Source of the DNA: Acidobacteriota bacterium | GTDB lineage: Bacteria > Acidobacteriota > JAAYUB01 | Direction: 5' to 3' | Assembly (NCBI GenBank): GCA_012517875.1 | Contig: JAAYUB010000122.1 | Coordinates: 1 to 34,834 of the forward strand | DNA: 34,834 bases | In this document: positions 1 to 8,275 of the stretch, piece after piece | Position numbering within the stretch: position 1 is the stretch's first letter | How the letters are laid out: each line of letters starts with the position of its first letter | The notes under the pieces: model-generated | Database searches by the model: none | What the model was told of the DNA's origin: nothing | What the model saw: only the letters and a program-made list of their open reading frames with translations | Position numbers and translations under genes: made by a program

Positions 1-533
1 ACACGCAACCGCTCAGCGAGCAAACCGATGAGGAATCCCACCAGAGCGAAGCCCATCAGGTTGACTTCGGTAGCCAGGATGAACGCCTTCACTGTCTCCC
101 ACAACTCGTCGACCGGGTTGAAGACGAAGAAGTAAATGAACTTGATGCCCAGAAAGCTGAGGCAGCTGAGCACGGTGATCACGCTGACCCCGGCGAACCG
201 CAGGAACAGACTGGAATACAGGATGATGAAGAGATATAGGAGTGAGAACGGCGTCTCGACCACCCCGGTGATGAACACGATGAAATTGACCAGCGTGAAG
301 TCGAACAGCAGGTGGACGTAGACCGCCGCCGGCCGCAACCGCGCCGGCAGCTTGTTGAAGAACACCAGCAGGATGTTGATGACGAACGCCGAGAGCATCA
401 CGCCGTAGAACGCCGTGGCCAGCCGGTGCTGGGGATAGAAAAACGCCGTGACGTAGATGGTTGTCAGGATGATGGTGATCAGGATCGTCCGGATCACAAT
501 CACCAAGTTGAGCTTGTGCTTGAAATCGTCCAT
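1..533 (-). CDS. pilS: PilS-like membrane sensor histidine kinase, N-terminal part (cut by window edge)
   Basis: This reading frame opens with ATG at 533 and runs off the left edge after 177 codons, so only the sensor membrane part is visible. It encodes about six hydrophobic segments, starting with residues MDDFKHKLNLVIVIRTILIT. A signature near residue 97, FITGVVETPFSLLYL, resembles the TGG(I/V)xSPFxxLY motif of PilS/NtrB-type sensor kinases. PilS senses pilin or envelope state in the inner membrane and phosphorylates PilR, a sigma54 activator of pilin genes. Position directly after pilB-pilT-pilC on the same strand supports this. The catalytic core (PAS, DHp, ATPase) lies outside the window, so another membrane-anchored kinase with the same sensor domain is possible. 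No good Shine-Dalgarno is present; the only candidate (AGGG) lies in a hairpin arm just upstream. Confidence 0.72.
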   Translation of the reverse strand, partial: MDDFKHKLNLVIVIRTILITIILTTIYVTAFFYPQHRLATAFYGVMLSAFVINILLVFFNKLPARLRPAAVYVHLLFDFTLVNFIVFITGVVETPFSLLYLFIILYSSLFLRFAGVSVITVLSCLSFLGIKFIYFFVFNPVDELWETVKAFILATEVNLMGFALVGFLIGLLAERLR

Positions 534-542
534 GAGAAAAGA

Positions 543-573
543 AACCCTGGAAACAGTCAGTGTTTCCAGGGTT
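543..573 (-). terminator. Perfect 13-bp hairpin between pilC and pilS (terminator or attenuator)
   Basis: Arms AACCCTGGAAACA (543-555) and its exact complement (561-573) flank a 5-nt loop. On the minus strand the stem is followed by a T-rich run (TTTCTTTTCTC) and then the pilS ATG 9 nt beyond the stem. This has the shape of an intrinsic terminator or attenuator inside the pil operon. The only Shine-Dalgarno-like AGGG lies in its 3' arm, so translational masking is also possible. Confidence 0.65.
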
Positions 574-591
574 GACGGTTTCAGACGGTGC

Positions 592-1806
592 TTAGTGAGC
601 GCCGGCCAACCGGGAGATGAGGGTGAACATGGGCAGGTACATGGACACCACGATGGTGCCGATGGTCACGCCCAGGAACACCAGCAGCAGCGGTTCCAGC
701 AGGCTCATCAGGTTGGCGACGGAGCGGTCCACCTCGTCCTCGTAGAATGAGGCGACGCGCTCCAGCATGGAGTCCAGCTCGCCGGTCTGTTCGCCGACGT
801 TGACCATCTGGATCACCATGGTGGGAAACATGCCGGTCTCCTCCAGCGGAGTGGTCAGGTTCTTGCCGGCCTCGATTTCGGTCTGGACCTTCTTGATCGC
901 CTGTTCGAATATCACGTTGCCGGCGGCGCGTGAGGTGATGTCCAGCGCTTCCAGGATGGGAATACCGCTGGTGATCAGGGTGCTCAGCGTCTGAGTGAAC
1001 CGGGAGATGGCAATCTTCTGGAGCAGGACACCGACGATGGGGATCTTCAACAGCAGGCGGTCGATCACCTCGCGACCGGCCGGAGTGTCGTACCACTTCT
1101 TGATTGCATAGGCGATGACGCCGATAAGAATGATGATCAGGATCGCGAAGCGGGCGATGAAATGCGACGTGCCGATGACGATCTTGGTCAGCAGGGGCAG
1201 TTCGGCGCCCAATCCCTCGAACAATGACGCAAACGTGGGAATGACCAGCCAGAGTAGCAGAAAGACGGCGATGATGGCCACGCTGATGACCACGGCCGGG
1301 TAAATCAGGGCCGATTTGATGGCCGCCTTCAACTTGACGATCTTCTCCATGTAGGCGGAGAGGCGCTTGAGGATCGTGTCCAGGATACCGCCGGTTTCGC
1401 CTGCCTGGACCATGTTCACGTAGAGGGCATCGAACACTTTCGGATGTTTGGCCATGGCGTCGGAGAGCGACTGGCCGGCTTCCACGTCACGCTGAACCTG
1501 CAGCAGCACCTGCTGAAAGGTGGCTTTCTCCTGCTGCATGCCCAGGATCCGGATGCACTGCACCAGCGGCAGGCCGGAGTCGATCATGACCGCAAACTGG
1601 CGGGTGAAGAAGGCAATGTCTTTGTCGGAAACACGCTTCTTGATCGTGGGCAGTGCGATCTCCTTGCCCTTTTCCTTGACGCTGAGCGGATTGATCTGCT
1701 CGTTGCGCAACAAGGTCATCAGAGCCTGTTTGCTCGGAGAAAAACGTTCCCCCGAGACAATGGCGTTGGTGACCAGATGCTTGCCGCGAAAGACGTATGT
1801 GGGCAT
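592..1806 (-). CDS. pilC: Type IV pilus inner-membrane platform protein PilC (GspF family)
   Basis: PilC is the inner-membrane platform that couples the PilB and PilT motors to pilus assembly and retraction. The 404-residue length is normal for the family. Two T2SSF domains are visible: residues about 69-192 (SDKDIAFFTRQFAVMIDSGL at the start, then GETGG near 137-141) and about 270-394 (ISRFTQTLSTLITSGIPILE, then NVGEQTGELDSMLERVA). Three transmembrane segments lie near 170-192, 218-236 and 373-395. The ATG at 1806 has an upstream GGGAG site. pilT ends 23 bases before it on the same strand, so the two are co-transcribed. The family assignment is secure; pilus versus type II secretion rests on the neighbouring pilT, which secretion systems lack. 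Confidence 0.95.
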   Translation of the reverse strand: MPTYVFRGKHLVTNAIVSGERFSPSKQALMTLLRNEQINPLSVKEKGKEIALPTIKKRVSDKDIAFFTRQFAVMIDSGLPLVQCIRILGMQQEKATFQQVLLQVQRDVEAGQSLSDAMAKHPKVFDALYVNMVQAGETGGILDTILKRLSAYMEKIVKLKAAIKSALIYPAVVISVAIIAVFLLLWLVIPTFASLFEGLGAELPLLTKIVIGTSHFIARFAILIIILIGVIAYAIKKWYDTPAGREVIDRLLLKIPIVGVLLQKIAISRFTQTLSTLITSGIPILEALDITSRAAGNVIFEQAIKKVQTEIEAGKNLTTPLEETGMFPTMVIQMVNVGEQTGELDSMLERVASFYEDEVDRSVANLMSLLEPLLLVFLGVTIGTIVVSMYLPMFTLISRLAGAH

Positions 1807-1829
1807 ACCCGTCTCCCTCAGTGGTTTTT

Positions 1830-2966
1830 TCAGCTGCGTCCCGTCGGGGGCTGCGGCCGCGGTCGGGCCATCTGCCCCGCGCCGGCCGAAGCGACGACAC
1901 CGACACCCCGCTTGATCAGATCTTCCAGTTCAACGGGATTCGGCGATTTCGACATGGCCGTTTCCAGCGCGATCTGCTTATTCAGGTACAAGGTGGCCAG
2001 CGCCTGGTTGAATGTCTGCATGCCGTGCTTTTCCTGTCCGGCCTGCATGGAACCGTAGATCTGGTGCACCTTGTCCTCGCGGATCAAGTTGCGGATGGCC
2101 GAGTTGGGAATCATGACCTCCAAGGCCACCGTGCGGCCGACGCCGCCCAACTTCGGCAACAGCGTCTGGCAGCACACGCCTTCCAGCACCATGGACAGCT
2201 GGGTGCGGATCTGCTGCTGCTGATGGGCGGGAAAAACGTCGATGATGCGGTTGATGGTGCTGACGGCGGTGTTGGTGTGCAGCGTGGCCAGGGTCAAGTG
2301 ACCCGTTTCGGCCACGCGCAGAGCGGACTCGATGGTCTCCAGGTCACGCATCTCACCGATGAGCACGACGTCGGGATCCTGCCGCAACAGCACGCGCAGC
2401 GCGTTGGTGAACGAGTGGGTGTCGCTCTGGATCTCGCGTTGGTTGACGATGCAGTTGCGGTGCGGATGCAGGAATTCGATGGGATCCTCGAGTGTGACAA
2501 TGTGGTCATGGCGTTCCCGGTTGATCTTGTCGATCATGGTGGCCAGCGTCGTGGATTTGCCGCTGCCGGTGGGGCCCGTCACCAGGATCAGCCCGCGGGG
2601 TTTCTCGCACAGAGTGGCCAGAATGGAGGGCAGGCCAAGGGCTTCGAAACTCTTGATCTCAAATGGTATCAGACGGAAGACCGCCGCAATGGCGCCGCGC
2701 TGATAGAAGATGTTGCCACGGAACCGGGACACGTCCTTGACGCCGAACGAGAAGTCCAACTCCAAGTTCTCCTCCAGGCGGTGCTTTTGGGCGTCCGTCA
2801 AGACGCTGTAAGCCAACCGCTTGGTTTCTGCGGCATTCATGGACGGGAGATCGAGCGGCCGCAGTCGGCCGTCGATACGAACTTGCGGCGGTGAACCGGT
2901 GGTGAGGTGAAGGTCCGAGCCGCCCAGTTCCTTCAACTTGCGCAGTAACTCGGGTAACGAAATCAT
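1830..2966 (-). CDS. pilT: Type IV pilus retraction ATPase PilT
   Basis: PilT is a cytoplasmic hexameric ATPase that powers pilus disassembly and twitching motility. Residues 130-139 hold the Walker A motif TGPTGSGKST, 159-161 the Asp-box Glu (LEDPIEF), 202-208 the Walker B LIGEMRD, and 221-232 the His-box TGHLTLATLHTN. The AIRNLIRE signature at 290-297 is diagnostic for PilT rather than PilB. At 378 residues it is slightly longer than usual because of a Gly/Ala/Pro/Arg-rich tail (about 355-378) of unclear role. The ATG at 2966 opens the conserved ISLPELLRKLKELGGSDLHL start. A separate extended -10 promoter lies upstream (3006-3033), so pilT-pilC may be expressed apart from pilB. Confidence 0.95.
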   Translation of the reverse strand: MISLPELLRKLKELGGSDLHLTTGSPPQVRIDGRLRPLDLPSMNAAETKRLAYSVLTDAQKHRLEENLELDFSFGVKDVSRFRGNIFYQRGAIAAVFRLIPFEIKSFEALGLPSILATLCEKPRGLILVTGPTGSGKSTTLATMIDKINRERHDHIVTLEDPIEFLHPHRNCIVNQREIQSDTHSFTNALRVLLRQDPDVVLIGEMRDLETIESALRVAETGHLTLATLHTNTAVSTINRIIDVFPAHQQQQIRTQLSMVLEGVCCQTLLPKLGGVGRTVALEVMIPNSAIRNLIREDKVHQIYGSMQAGQEKHGMQTFNQALATLYLNKQIALETAMSKSPNPVELEDLIKRGVGVVASAGAGQMARPRPQPPTGRS

Positions 2967-3005
2967 GCCAGGACTCCGTTTTCAGATTCGAGGATATGCA
3001 ATCGA

Positions 3006-3033
3006 ATTATAACATTTTTCAACAATCAAACAA
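3006..3033 (-). promoter_or_regulatory. pilT promoter with extended -10
   Basis: On the minus strand TTGTTT (3028-3033) is followed after 16 bp by TATAAT (3006-3011). The TG dinucleotide one base upstream of the -10 makes an extended -10 element (TGTTATAAT). It sits in the AT-rich 105-bp gap between pilB and pilT, with transcription starting near 2999, about 33 bases before the pilT ATG. Confidence 0.7.
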
Positions 3034-3058
3034 CTTTTGTTCAATATAGTGTTGAAAA
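3016..3058. repeat. Inverted repeat straddling the pilT -35 region
   Basis: TTTTCAACA (3016-3024) and its exact complement TGTTGAAAA (3050-3058) are 25 bp apart. The left arm falls within the -35/-10 spacer and the right arm upstream of the -35 hexamer. The geometry suits a dimeric regulator binding site; which protein would bind is unknown. Confidence 0.45.
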
Positions 3059-3071
3059 TGCGCGGACTGTC

Positions 3072-4799
3072 TCAGTCCTTGACTGTTTCGCGGACCACCT
3101 CGTCAATGGTCGTGATCCCTTCCTTGATCTTCAGCAGACCGCTGCGGCGCAGCGTGATCATGCCCAATTCGATGGACTTGCGCTTCAGCTCCCGGGCTGA
3201 CGCGCCGATGAGGATCAACTCCGAAATCTCCTCGTTGATGGCCATGCATTCGAACAGGCCGATGCGGCCCTTGTAACCGGTGTTGTTGCAGTGTTCGCAC
3301 CCCTGGCCATGCATGACCGTGACGCTGGACGCCTCCTCAGGCGTGAACCCCAGGTCCACCAGTGATTTCTTGGGGACCTTCACCTCGGCTTTGCAATTGG
3401 TGCAGATCTTGCGGATCAGACGCTGCGCGGCGACCAGCAGCAGGCTGTTGGAAACGAGGAACGGTTCAATACCCATGTTCAGCAGACGGTTGACCGTCGA
3501 AGGCGCATCGTTGGTGTGGAGCGTGCTCAGGACCAGGTGGCCGGTCAGGGCGGCTTTGATGGCGATCTCCGCCGTCTCGAAGTCGCGGACCTCGCCGACG
3601 AGGATGATGTTGGGGTCCTGCCGCAGGAACGAGCGCAGCGCCGCGGCGAACGTCAACCCGATCTGCTCGTGGATCTGGACCTGGTTGATGCCGCCGAGGT
3701 TGAATTCCACCGGGTCTTCGGCGGTGATGATGTTCACATCCGTGGTGTTGAGTCGGCTAATGGCCGAGTAGAGGGTGTTGGTTTTGCCGCTGCCGGTGGG
3801 GCCCGTAACCAGCACCATGCCGTACGGTTTGGTGATGGCGTCCTCGAAATACTTGAGGGATGTCGGCTCCATGCCCAGCTTGGTCATGTCCAGCATCAGC
3901 TTGCTGCGGTCCAGGAGGCGCATGACGATCTTCTCGCCGTGGATGGTGGGCAGGCAGGAGACACGAAAGTCGATCTCGATCTTTTTGCCCTCCAGCGTGG
4001 TCTTGACCTTGATGCGGCCGTCCTGGGGCAGGCGCTTCTCGGCGATGTCCAGCTTGGCCATGATCTTGACGCGGGAGGTGAGCGCGTCCTTGAGTTTCAT
4101 GGGCGGCGCCATGATGTTGTAGAGCACACCGTCGATCCGGAACCGGATCCGGAAGTCTTTCTCGTAAGGCTCGATGTGGATATCGGAGGCCGCGCGCTTG
4201 ATGGCGTCGGCGATGAACAGGTTCACCAGCTTGATGATGGGCGCTTCCTCGCTGGAGCGCTGAAGCTCGTCCACATCCATCTGTTCCTGTTCTTCCTCGA
4301 CCTCGAGGTCGAATTCGTCCTTCTTCTCCTCAATGGTGAGCTGGTCGTATACCTTTTTCAGCTCGATGGCGTGCGGCGTGCCGTAGTATTTTTCGATCGC
4401 TCGGGTGATGGCGCCCTCCGAGGCGATCACCGGCTCGATGTTGAAACCCGTCATGAACTTAATGTCGTCCATGGCGAACACGTTCGAAGGGTCCGTGGTG
4501 GCGATGGTCAGGGTGGAACCGACCCGGCTCAGCGGGATGACCTGGTATTTCTGGGCGGTTTCCAGGGGGATCAGCTTGACCACATCGGGATCGATCTCGA
4601 AATAATCCAGGTTGATCGACGGAACGCCGTACTGGTGGCTGAGCACATTGGTGATGTCGTCTTCCGTCACGAAGTCCAGCTCCACCAGGATGGAGCCGAT
4701 CCGGCCGCCGTATTTTTTCTGGTGCTCGAGAGCCTGATTCAACTGCTCGGGTGAGATGAGTTTTTCCTTTAGCAGAAGATCGCCAATTTTGGTGGTCAT
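3072..4799 (-). CDS. pilB: Type IV pilus extension ATPase PilB
   Basis: PilB powers pilus polymerisation from the cytoplasmic face of the PilC platform. The 575-residue protein starts with an MshEN/GspE N-terminal domain (about 1-145; GDLLLKEKLI, GRIGSILVELDFV), a domain that binds cyclic di-GMP in some relatives. An acidic linker (about 157-185) follows, then the ATPase core: Walker A GPTGSGKT at 333-340, EDPVEF near 361-366, Walker B LVGEVRD at 400-406, His box TGHLVLSTLHTND. A zinc tetracysteine site is complete at C466, C469, C501 and C504. The ATG at 4799 follows a promoter at 4832-4860. It lies 108 bases downstream of mnmE and upstream of pilT, pilC and pilS. No pilin gene is present in the window. 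Confidence 0.95.
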   Translation of the reverse strand: MTTKIGDLLLKEKLISPEQLNQALEHQKKYGGRIGSILVELDFVTEDDITNVLSHQYGVPSINLDYFEIDPDVVKLIPLETAQKYQVIPLSRVGSTLTIATTDPSNVFAMDDIKFMTGFNIEPVIASEGAITRAIEKYYGTPHAIELKKVYDQLTIEEKKDEFDLEVEEEQEQMDVDELQRSSEEAPIIKLVNLFIADAIKRAASDIHIEPYEKDFRIRFRIDGVLYNIMAPPMKLKDALTSRVKIMAKLDIAEKRLPQDGRIKVKTTLEGKKIEIDFRVSCLPTIHGEKIVMRLLDRSKLMLDMTKLGMEPTSLKYFEDAITKPYGMVLVTGPTGSGKTNTLYSAISRLNTTDVNIITAEDPVEFNLGGINQVQIHEQIGLTFAAALRSFLRQDPNIILVGEVRDFETAEIAIKAALTGHLVLSTLHTNDAPSTVNRLLNMGIEPFLVSNSLLLVAAQRLIRKICTNCKAEVKVPKKSLVDLGFTPEEASSVTVMHGQGCEHCNNTGYKGRIGLFECMAINEEISELILIGASARELKRKSIELGMITLRRSGLLKIKEGITTIDEVVRETVKD

Positions 4800-4831
4800 G
4801 CGAATGAGTCCATATGTTTGATATTACGAAG

Positions 4832-4860
4832 ATCGTAGAAGAGTTTGAAGAAATTGTCAA
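4832..4860 (-). promoter_or_regulatory. pilB promoter
   Basis: On the minus strand TTGACA (4855-4860), a 17-bp spacer and TACGAT (4832-4837) give a good sigma70-type promoter in the gap after mnmE. Transcription would start near 4825, about 26 bases before the pilB ATG. It separates pilus expression from the rpmH-mnmE housekeeping operon. Confidence 0.6.
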
Positions 4861-4907
4861 GAACCGTTCGGCGCAAGATCAAGTCGAGATTCCAGTTAGA
4901 CGAATCC

Positions 4908-6293
4908 TCACTTGCCGATGCAGAAGGTGTCGAAGATCCGGCCGAGGAGCTCTTCCACCGCCGTGGCGCCGGTCAGGGTGTCCAACGCCGCCAGCGAGCG
5001 TCGCAGGTGGTAGAGCAGGAACTCCTCGCTCTCGCCAGCGGCCAGAGCTGCAGCGGCGGATTCCAGCGCCTGCAGGCATTCGCGAATGCAGGTCTGCTGG
5101 CGCAATCCGACGATGATGGCGTCGTCCGCAGGGAGGCCGTCTTCGGGCGCCACCAGGAGCCGGATCTGGCGACGCAACTCGTCGAGGCCGGCGCCGGTCC
5201 GGGCGGAAACGAGCACCACCGGTGTTGCGGGGCGTGCCGCCTGGATGAACGAAGGAGTCGTGCGGATCGGCAGATCGGATTTGTTCAGCGCGAGCAGCAC
5301 CCCGTGCGGCCGGACTGCGGCGAGGCGTTCGCCGTCAGCAAGTTCCCAGCCGCGGCTGGCGTCGATCACGAACACGATAACGTCCGCATCGGCTGCGGCC
5401 GCGGCGCTTTTTTCAATGCCCAGCCGCTCAATCCGGTCGTCCGATGCGCGCAGGCCTGCCGTGTCGAAGACAGTGACGGGGAGTCCCTCGATCTGGATGG
5501 GCTCCCGCAGGACATCCCGCGTGGTGCCGGGCAGTTCGGTGACGATGGCGCGCTCTTCTCCCACCAGCCGGTTAAACAGGCTGGATTTGCCGACGTTGGC
5601 TCCGCCGATGATGGCCAGGCTGAAGCCGTCCTGAAGGAGCCTGGCGTAGCGGAAACCGGCGGTGATTGAGGCGAGCTGCTTCGAGACGGCGCTGAGACGT
5701 TCGCCCAGACCGCGTGCGAGGTGTTCTTCCGGCATGTCCTCGCCGAACTCCACCTCCGTCTCCAGGGTGCAGATGATGGCGATCAGTTCGTCTTTGACCG
5801 GCTGGAGGGAACGGGAGATGCTGCCCGCCAGCTGCCGTTCCGCCACGCGCGCCTGATGCAGGGTGCGGGCCGCCACGACGTCGCGGACCGCTTCGGCCTG
5901 GGTCAGATCCAGTTTGCCGGCCAGGAACGCGCGCAGGGTGAATTCGCCGGGTTCCGCCAGCCGGGCGCCGGAATGGAGCAACAGGCGAAGGATGTCCCGA
6001 ACGATCACCGGGGAACCGTGGACAGATATCTCGGCCATGTCCTGGCCGGTGTAGGAACGGGGCGCACGGTAGGTGGTGACCACCGCCTGGTCGATGATTG
6101 ATCCGTCGGTGGGGTCGATGAGACGGCCGAGGACGGCCCGGCTGCGAACGAGCCGCCGTCGTCCCTCCGGACGGAAGAGCCTGCGGATCAGGGAGCCGGA
6201 CTCAGGGCCGCTGACGCGGACGACGGCGATGGCGCCCCGCCCGGGTGGCGTGGCCACCGCGGCGATGGTGTCATCCTGCCGAAGCGGGCGCAT
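4908..6293 (-). CDS. mnmE: tRNA uridine-34 modification GTPase MnmE
   Basis: With MnmG, MnmE installs (carboxymethyl)aminomethyl groups on U34 of certain tRNAs. The 461-residue length is normal. The N-terminal folate-binding domain starts DTIAAVATPPGRGAIAVVRV. The embedded G domain has G1 GGANVGKSS (230-238), the switch TT in LPGTTRD (254-260), G3 DTAG (277-280) and G4 NKSD (337-340). The C-terminal catalytic C-I-G-K is the last four residues (458-461), so the protein is complete. The gene follows yidC by 9 bases, as in many bacteria, although jag, often found between them, is absent. mnmG is not next to it; pilB follows instead. Confidence 0.97.
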   Translation of the reverse strand: MRPLRQDDTIAAVATPPGRGAIAVVRVSGPESGSLIRRLFRPEGRRRLVRSRAVLGRLIDPTDGSIIDQAVVTTYRAPRSYTGQDMAEISVHGSPVIVRDILRLLLHSGARLAEPGEFTLRAFLAGKLDLTQAEAVRDVVAARTLHQARVAERQLAGSISRSLQPVKDELIAIICTLETEVEFGEDMPEEHLARGLGERLSAVSKQLASITAGFRYARLLQDGFSLAIIGGANVGKSSLFNRLVGEERAIVTELPGTTRDVLREPIQIEGLPVTVFDTAGLRASDDRIERLGIEKSAAAAADADVIVFVIDASRGWELADGERLAAVRPHGVLLALNKSDLPIRTTPSFIQAARPATPVVLVSARTGAGLDELRRQIRLLVAPEDGLPADDAIIVGLRQQTCIRECLQALESAAAALAAGESEEFLLYHLRRSLAALDTLTGATAVEELLGRIFDTFCIGK

Positions 6294-6302
6294 CTGAACC
6301 GA

Positions 6303-8036
6303 TCACCGGGTGACGGCTTTTTTGGCTTTCGCCTTTTTCCCTTTAACCGGGTCGCCGGACGGGAGGAATTTCTCCACGGCCTTCTGCATGAGCCAGGCGA
6401 ACACGTTGCTGAACAGGAAGTAGACCACGAGGCCGCTGGACATGTTAAGGAAGAAGAAGGTCATCATGGCCGGCATCATGTAGGTCATCATGGCCTGCTG
6501 CACTTTGCTGTCCGGTGCGGGGGAGGTGGCCGAGGTCTGCTTGATCTGGATGATCATGGTCAGGCCCATGACCACGGGCGTGATCCAGTATGGATCGGGC
6601 GCGGACAGGTCCTTGAGCCAGAACACGAACGGTTGTCGCCAGAACTCGATGGACTTGTCGATCAGGTTGTAGAAGGCGATGAGAAAGGGGATCTGGACCA
6701 CCATGGGCAGGCAGCCGCTCATGGGATTGACGCCGTGCTCCTTGTAGAGCTGCATCATCTCCATGTTCATCTTTTGGCGGTCCTCGGCCGACTTGGAGCC
6801 CTTGTATTTGGCCTGGATCGCCTTCATCTGCGGCTGGATCTTCTGCATCTGCTTCATGCTCTTCATCTGGAAGAAGCGGATCGGGAACAGGGCCAGGGTG
6901 ATGAAGAAGGTCAGAATCACGATGCACCAGCCCCAGTTGCTCACGTACTGGTTGAGCCAGCGCAGGGCATAGTAGAGCGGTTTGACGATGATGCTGAACC
7001 AGCCGAAATCGATGGCCTGGGCCAGGTCGGTCGAGATGCCCGACATGATGTCATATGACTTGGGGCCGAAGTAGACAGGGATCATGCCTGCATTGGATCC
7101 GGCAGGGAAGAAAACAGAGACGACGTGGGCTGTCTTGGCTGCGCCGTCCTTGGCGGTGTGGGACCATACACGGTTGGTCGCCCGGATCTCGGGGAAGGCG
7201 CCCATGGCCAGAGCGGCGAAGAACTTGGTCTGCACTCCGGCCCACTTGAGGCTGCCCCGGATCATCTGTTGGCCGTCCTTCTCGTCGCTGACCTTCGGTC
7301 CGTCCAGCGTCGACGTGCTCCCGCCGTCAAAATAGATGATCTGCGGCGGCGTCTGATACTGTTCGGCGGGCACCAGGTCGTGCTCGGTGAGCCCGGGACC
7401 GATCTGCACCAGCGGTGCGAGCACCTGGCCGCGATATACCACCCGGCACTGCACACCGATGACGTACGGTGAATCCGAGGCGAAACTGACGCGTTTTTCC
7501 ACTTCCAGATTGGCCCGGCGGTAGGTGAAGCGGACCTGGCGGATGCTGCGCCGAGCCTCGGTGACGGTCTCCTCATCGACTTGGTAGATCAGGCGGGCGA
7601 GTTCCGTCTCCAGGTCCGGCTGGGACGGCAGGTACAATGTGAGGAAGGAACCATAGTCGGATGGCAGGACGGAGGGAATGAGCTCCACACCGCCTTTGCC
7701 GTCGTCGTGATACTTTTTCAGGACCAGGCTGCGGAGCACCGCGCCGCGGTTGTCCAGCCGGGCAGTGAAGTGCTCGGAGTCGATGGTGACCGTGCGCGGC
7801 TCCGCCTGGGTTTCGGGCATCGCCGGCGTCTGCGGGGCGGCGTCCATCGCGGGTGCCTCGGGCTGGGGGGCGGACGCCCCGGCAGGAGGCGGTGTTTCCG
7901 GCATCGGTGGTCCCGCCTGGCCTTTCTGAGCCGGCGGCACCGCCGGATTCGGCGGCGGCGTCTTCACGAAGATCATCTGATAGGCGACCAAGACGACGAC
8001 GGACAGGATGATGGCCAGAATCAGACGTTTTTCCAT
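6303..8036 (-). CDS. yidC: Membrane protein insertase YidC
   Basis: YidC inserts and folds inner-membrane proteins, alone or with SecYEG. The 577-residue protein has an N-terminal membrane anchor (5-23), a Pro/Ala-rich linker (27-80), a periplasmic P1 domain (about 80-340) and the conserved five-helix insertase core (about 345-565), including SFSS-like FGWFSIIVKPLYYALRWLN, the KIQPQMKAIQAKYKG coiled segment and HGVNPMSGCLPMVVQIPFL. A Lys-rich tail (KGKKAKAKKAVTR) probably contacts ribosomes. The position that aligns with the groove Arg of E. coli YidC (R366) appears to be Thr380, with an Arg at 387 instead. Its start overlaps yidD by 16 bases, so translation is coupled. Family assignment is certain. 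Confidence 0.97.
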   Translation of the reverse strand: MEKRLILAIILSVVVLVAYQMIFVKTPPPNPAVPPAQKGQAGPPMPETPPPAGASAPQPEAPAMDAAPQTPAMPETQAEPRTVTIDSEHFTARLDNRGAVLRSLVLKKYHDDGKGGVELIPSVLPSDYGSFLTLYLPSQPDLETELARLIYQVDEETVTEARRSIRQVRFTYRRANLEVEKRVSFASDSPYVIGVQCRVVYRGQVLAPLVQIGPGLTEHDLVPAEQYQTPPQIIYFDGGSTSTLDGPKVSDEKDGQQMIRGSLKWAGVQTKFFAALAMGAFPEIRATNRVWSHTAKDGAAKTAHVVSVFFPAGSNAGMIPVYFGPKSYDIMSGISTDLAQAIDFGWFSIIVKPLYYALRWLNQYVSNWGWCIVILTFFITLALFPIRFFQMKSMKQMQKIQPQMKAIQAKYKGSKSAEDRQKMNMEMMQLYKEHGVNPMSGCLPMVVQIPFLIAFYNLIDKSIEFWRQPFVFWLKDLSAPDPYWITPVVMGLTMIIQIKQTSATSPAPDSKVQQAMMTYMMPAMMTFFFLNMSSGLVVYFLFSNVFAWLMQKAVEKFLPSGDPVKGKKAKAKKAVTR

Positions 8037-8275
8037 CGGGACTCCAAGGAGCGGAATTCGCCCGGATCCACGGGATCATATCCGCCGGGGTGGAATGGGT
8101 GGCACTTGGCCAGCCGGCGCACGCCCAGCCAGCTGCCACGCAAAGCGCCGTGCGCCTGAACAGCCTGCCGGAAATATTCGGAGCAGGTGGGATGGAACCG
8201 GCAGGCGGGCGGCAGCAGCGGGGAGACGACCCGTTGGTAGGCGGTCAGCACGGCGACGAGCATGGTTCGGATCAC
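8021..8275 (-). CDS. yidD: Membrane protein insertion efficiency factor YidD
   Basis: YidD is a small peripheral inner-membrane protein that assists YidC-dependent insertion. The 84 residues carry the family pattern: YQRVVSPLLPPACRFHPTCS, then G-x-WLGVRRLAKCHPFHPGGYDPVD, with the conserved Cys residues at 25, 31 and 58. It starts with GTG at 8275, whose bases overlap the rnpA stop (GTGA), and it overlaps yidC by 16 bases at the other end. This is the standard rpmH-rnpA-yidD-yidC order with every junction overlapping. Confidence 0.95.
   Translation of the reverse strand: MIRTMLVAVLTAYQRVVSPLLPPACRFHPTCSEYFRQAVQAHGALRGSWLGVRRLAKCHPFHPGGYDPVDPGEFRSLESRWKNV

Noticed and set aside
3064-3078. Hairpin GGACTG-TCT-CAGTCC over the pilB stop codon
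   Set aside because: Six-base stem and no T tract on the minus strand, so not supported as a terminator.
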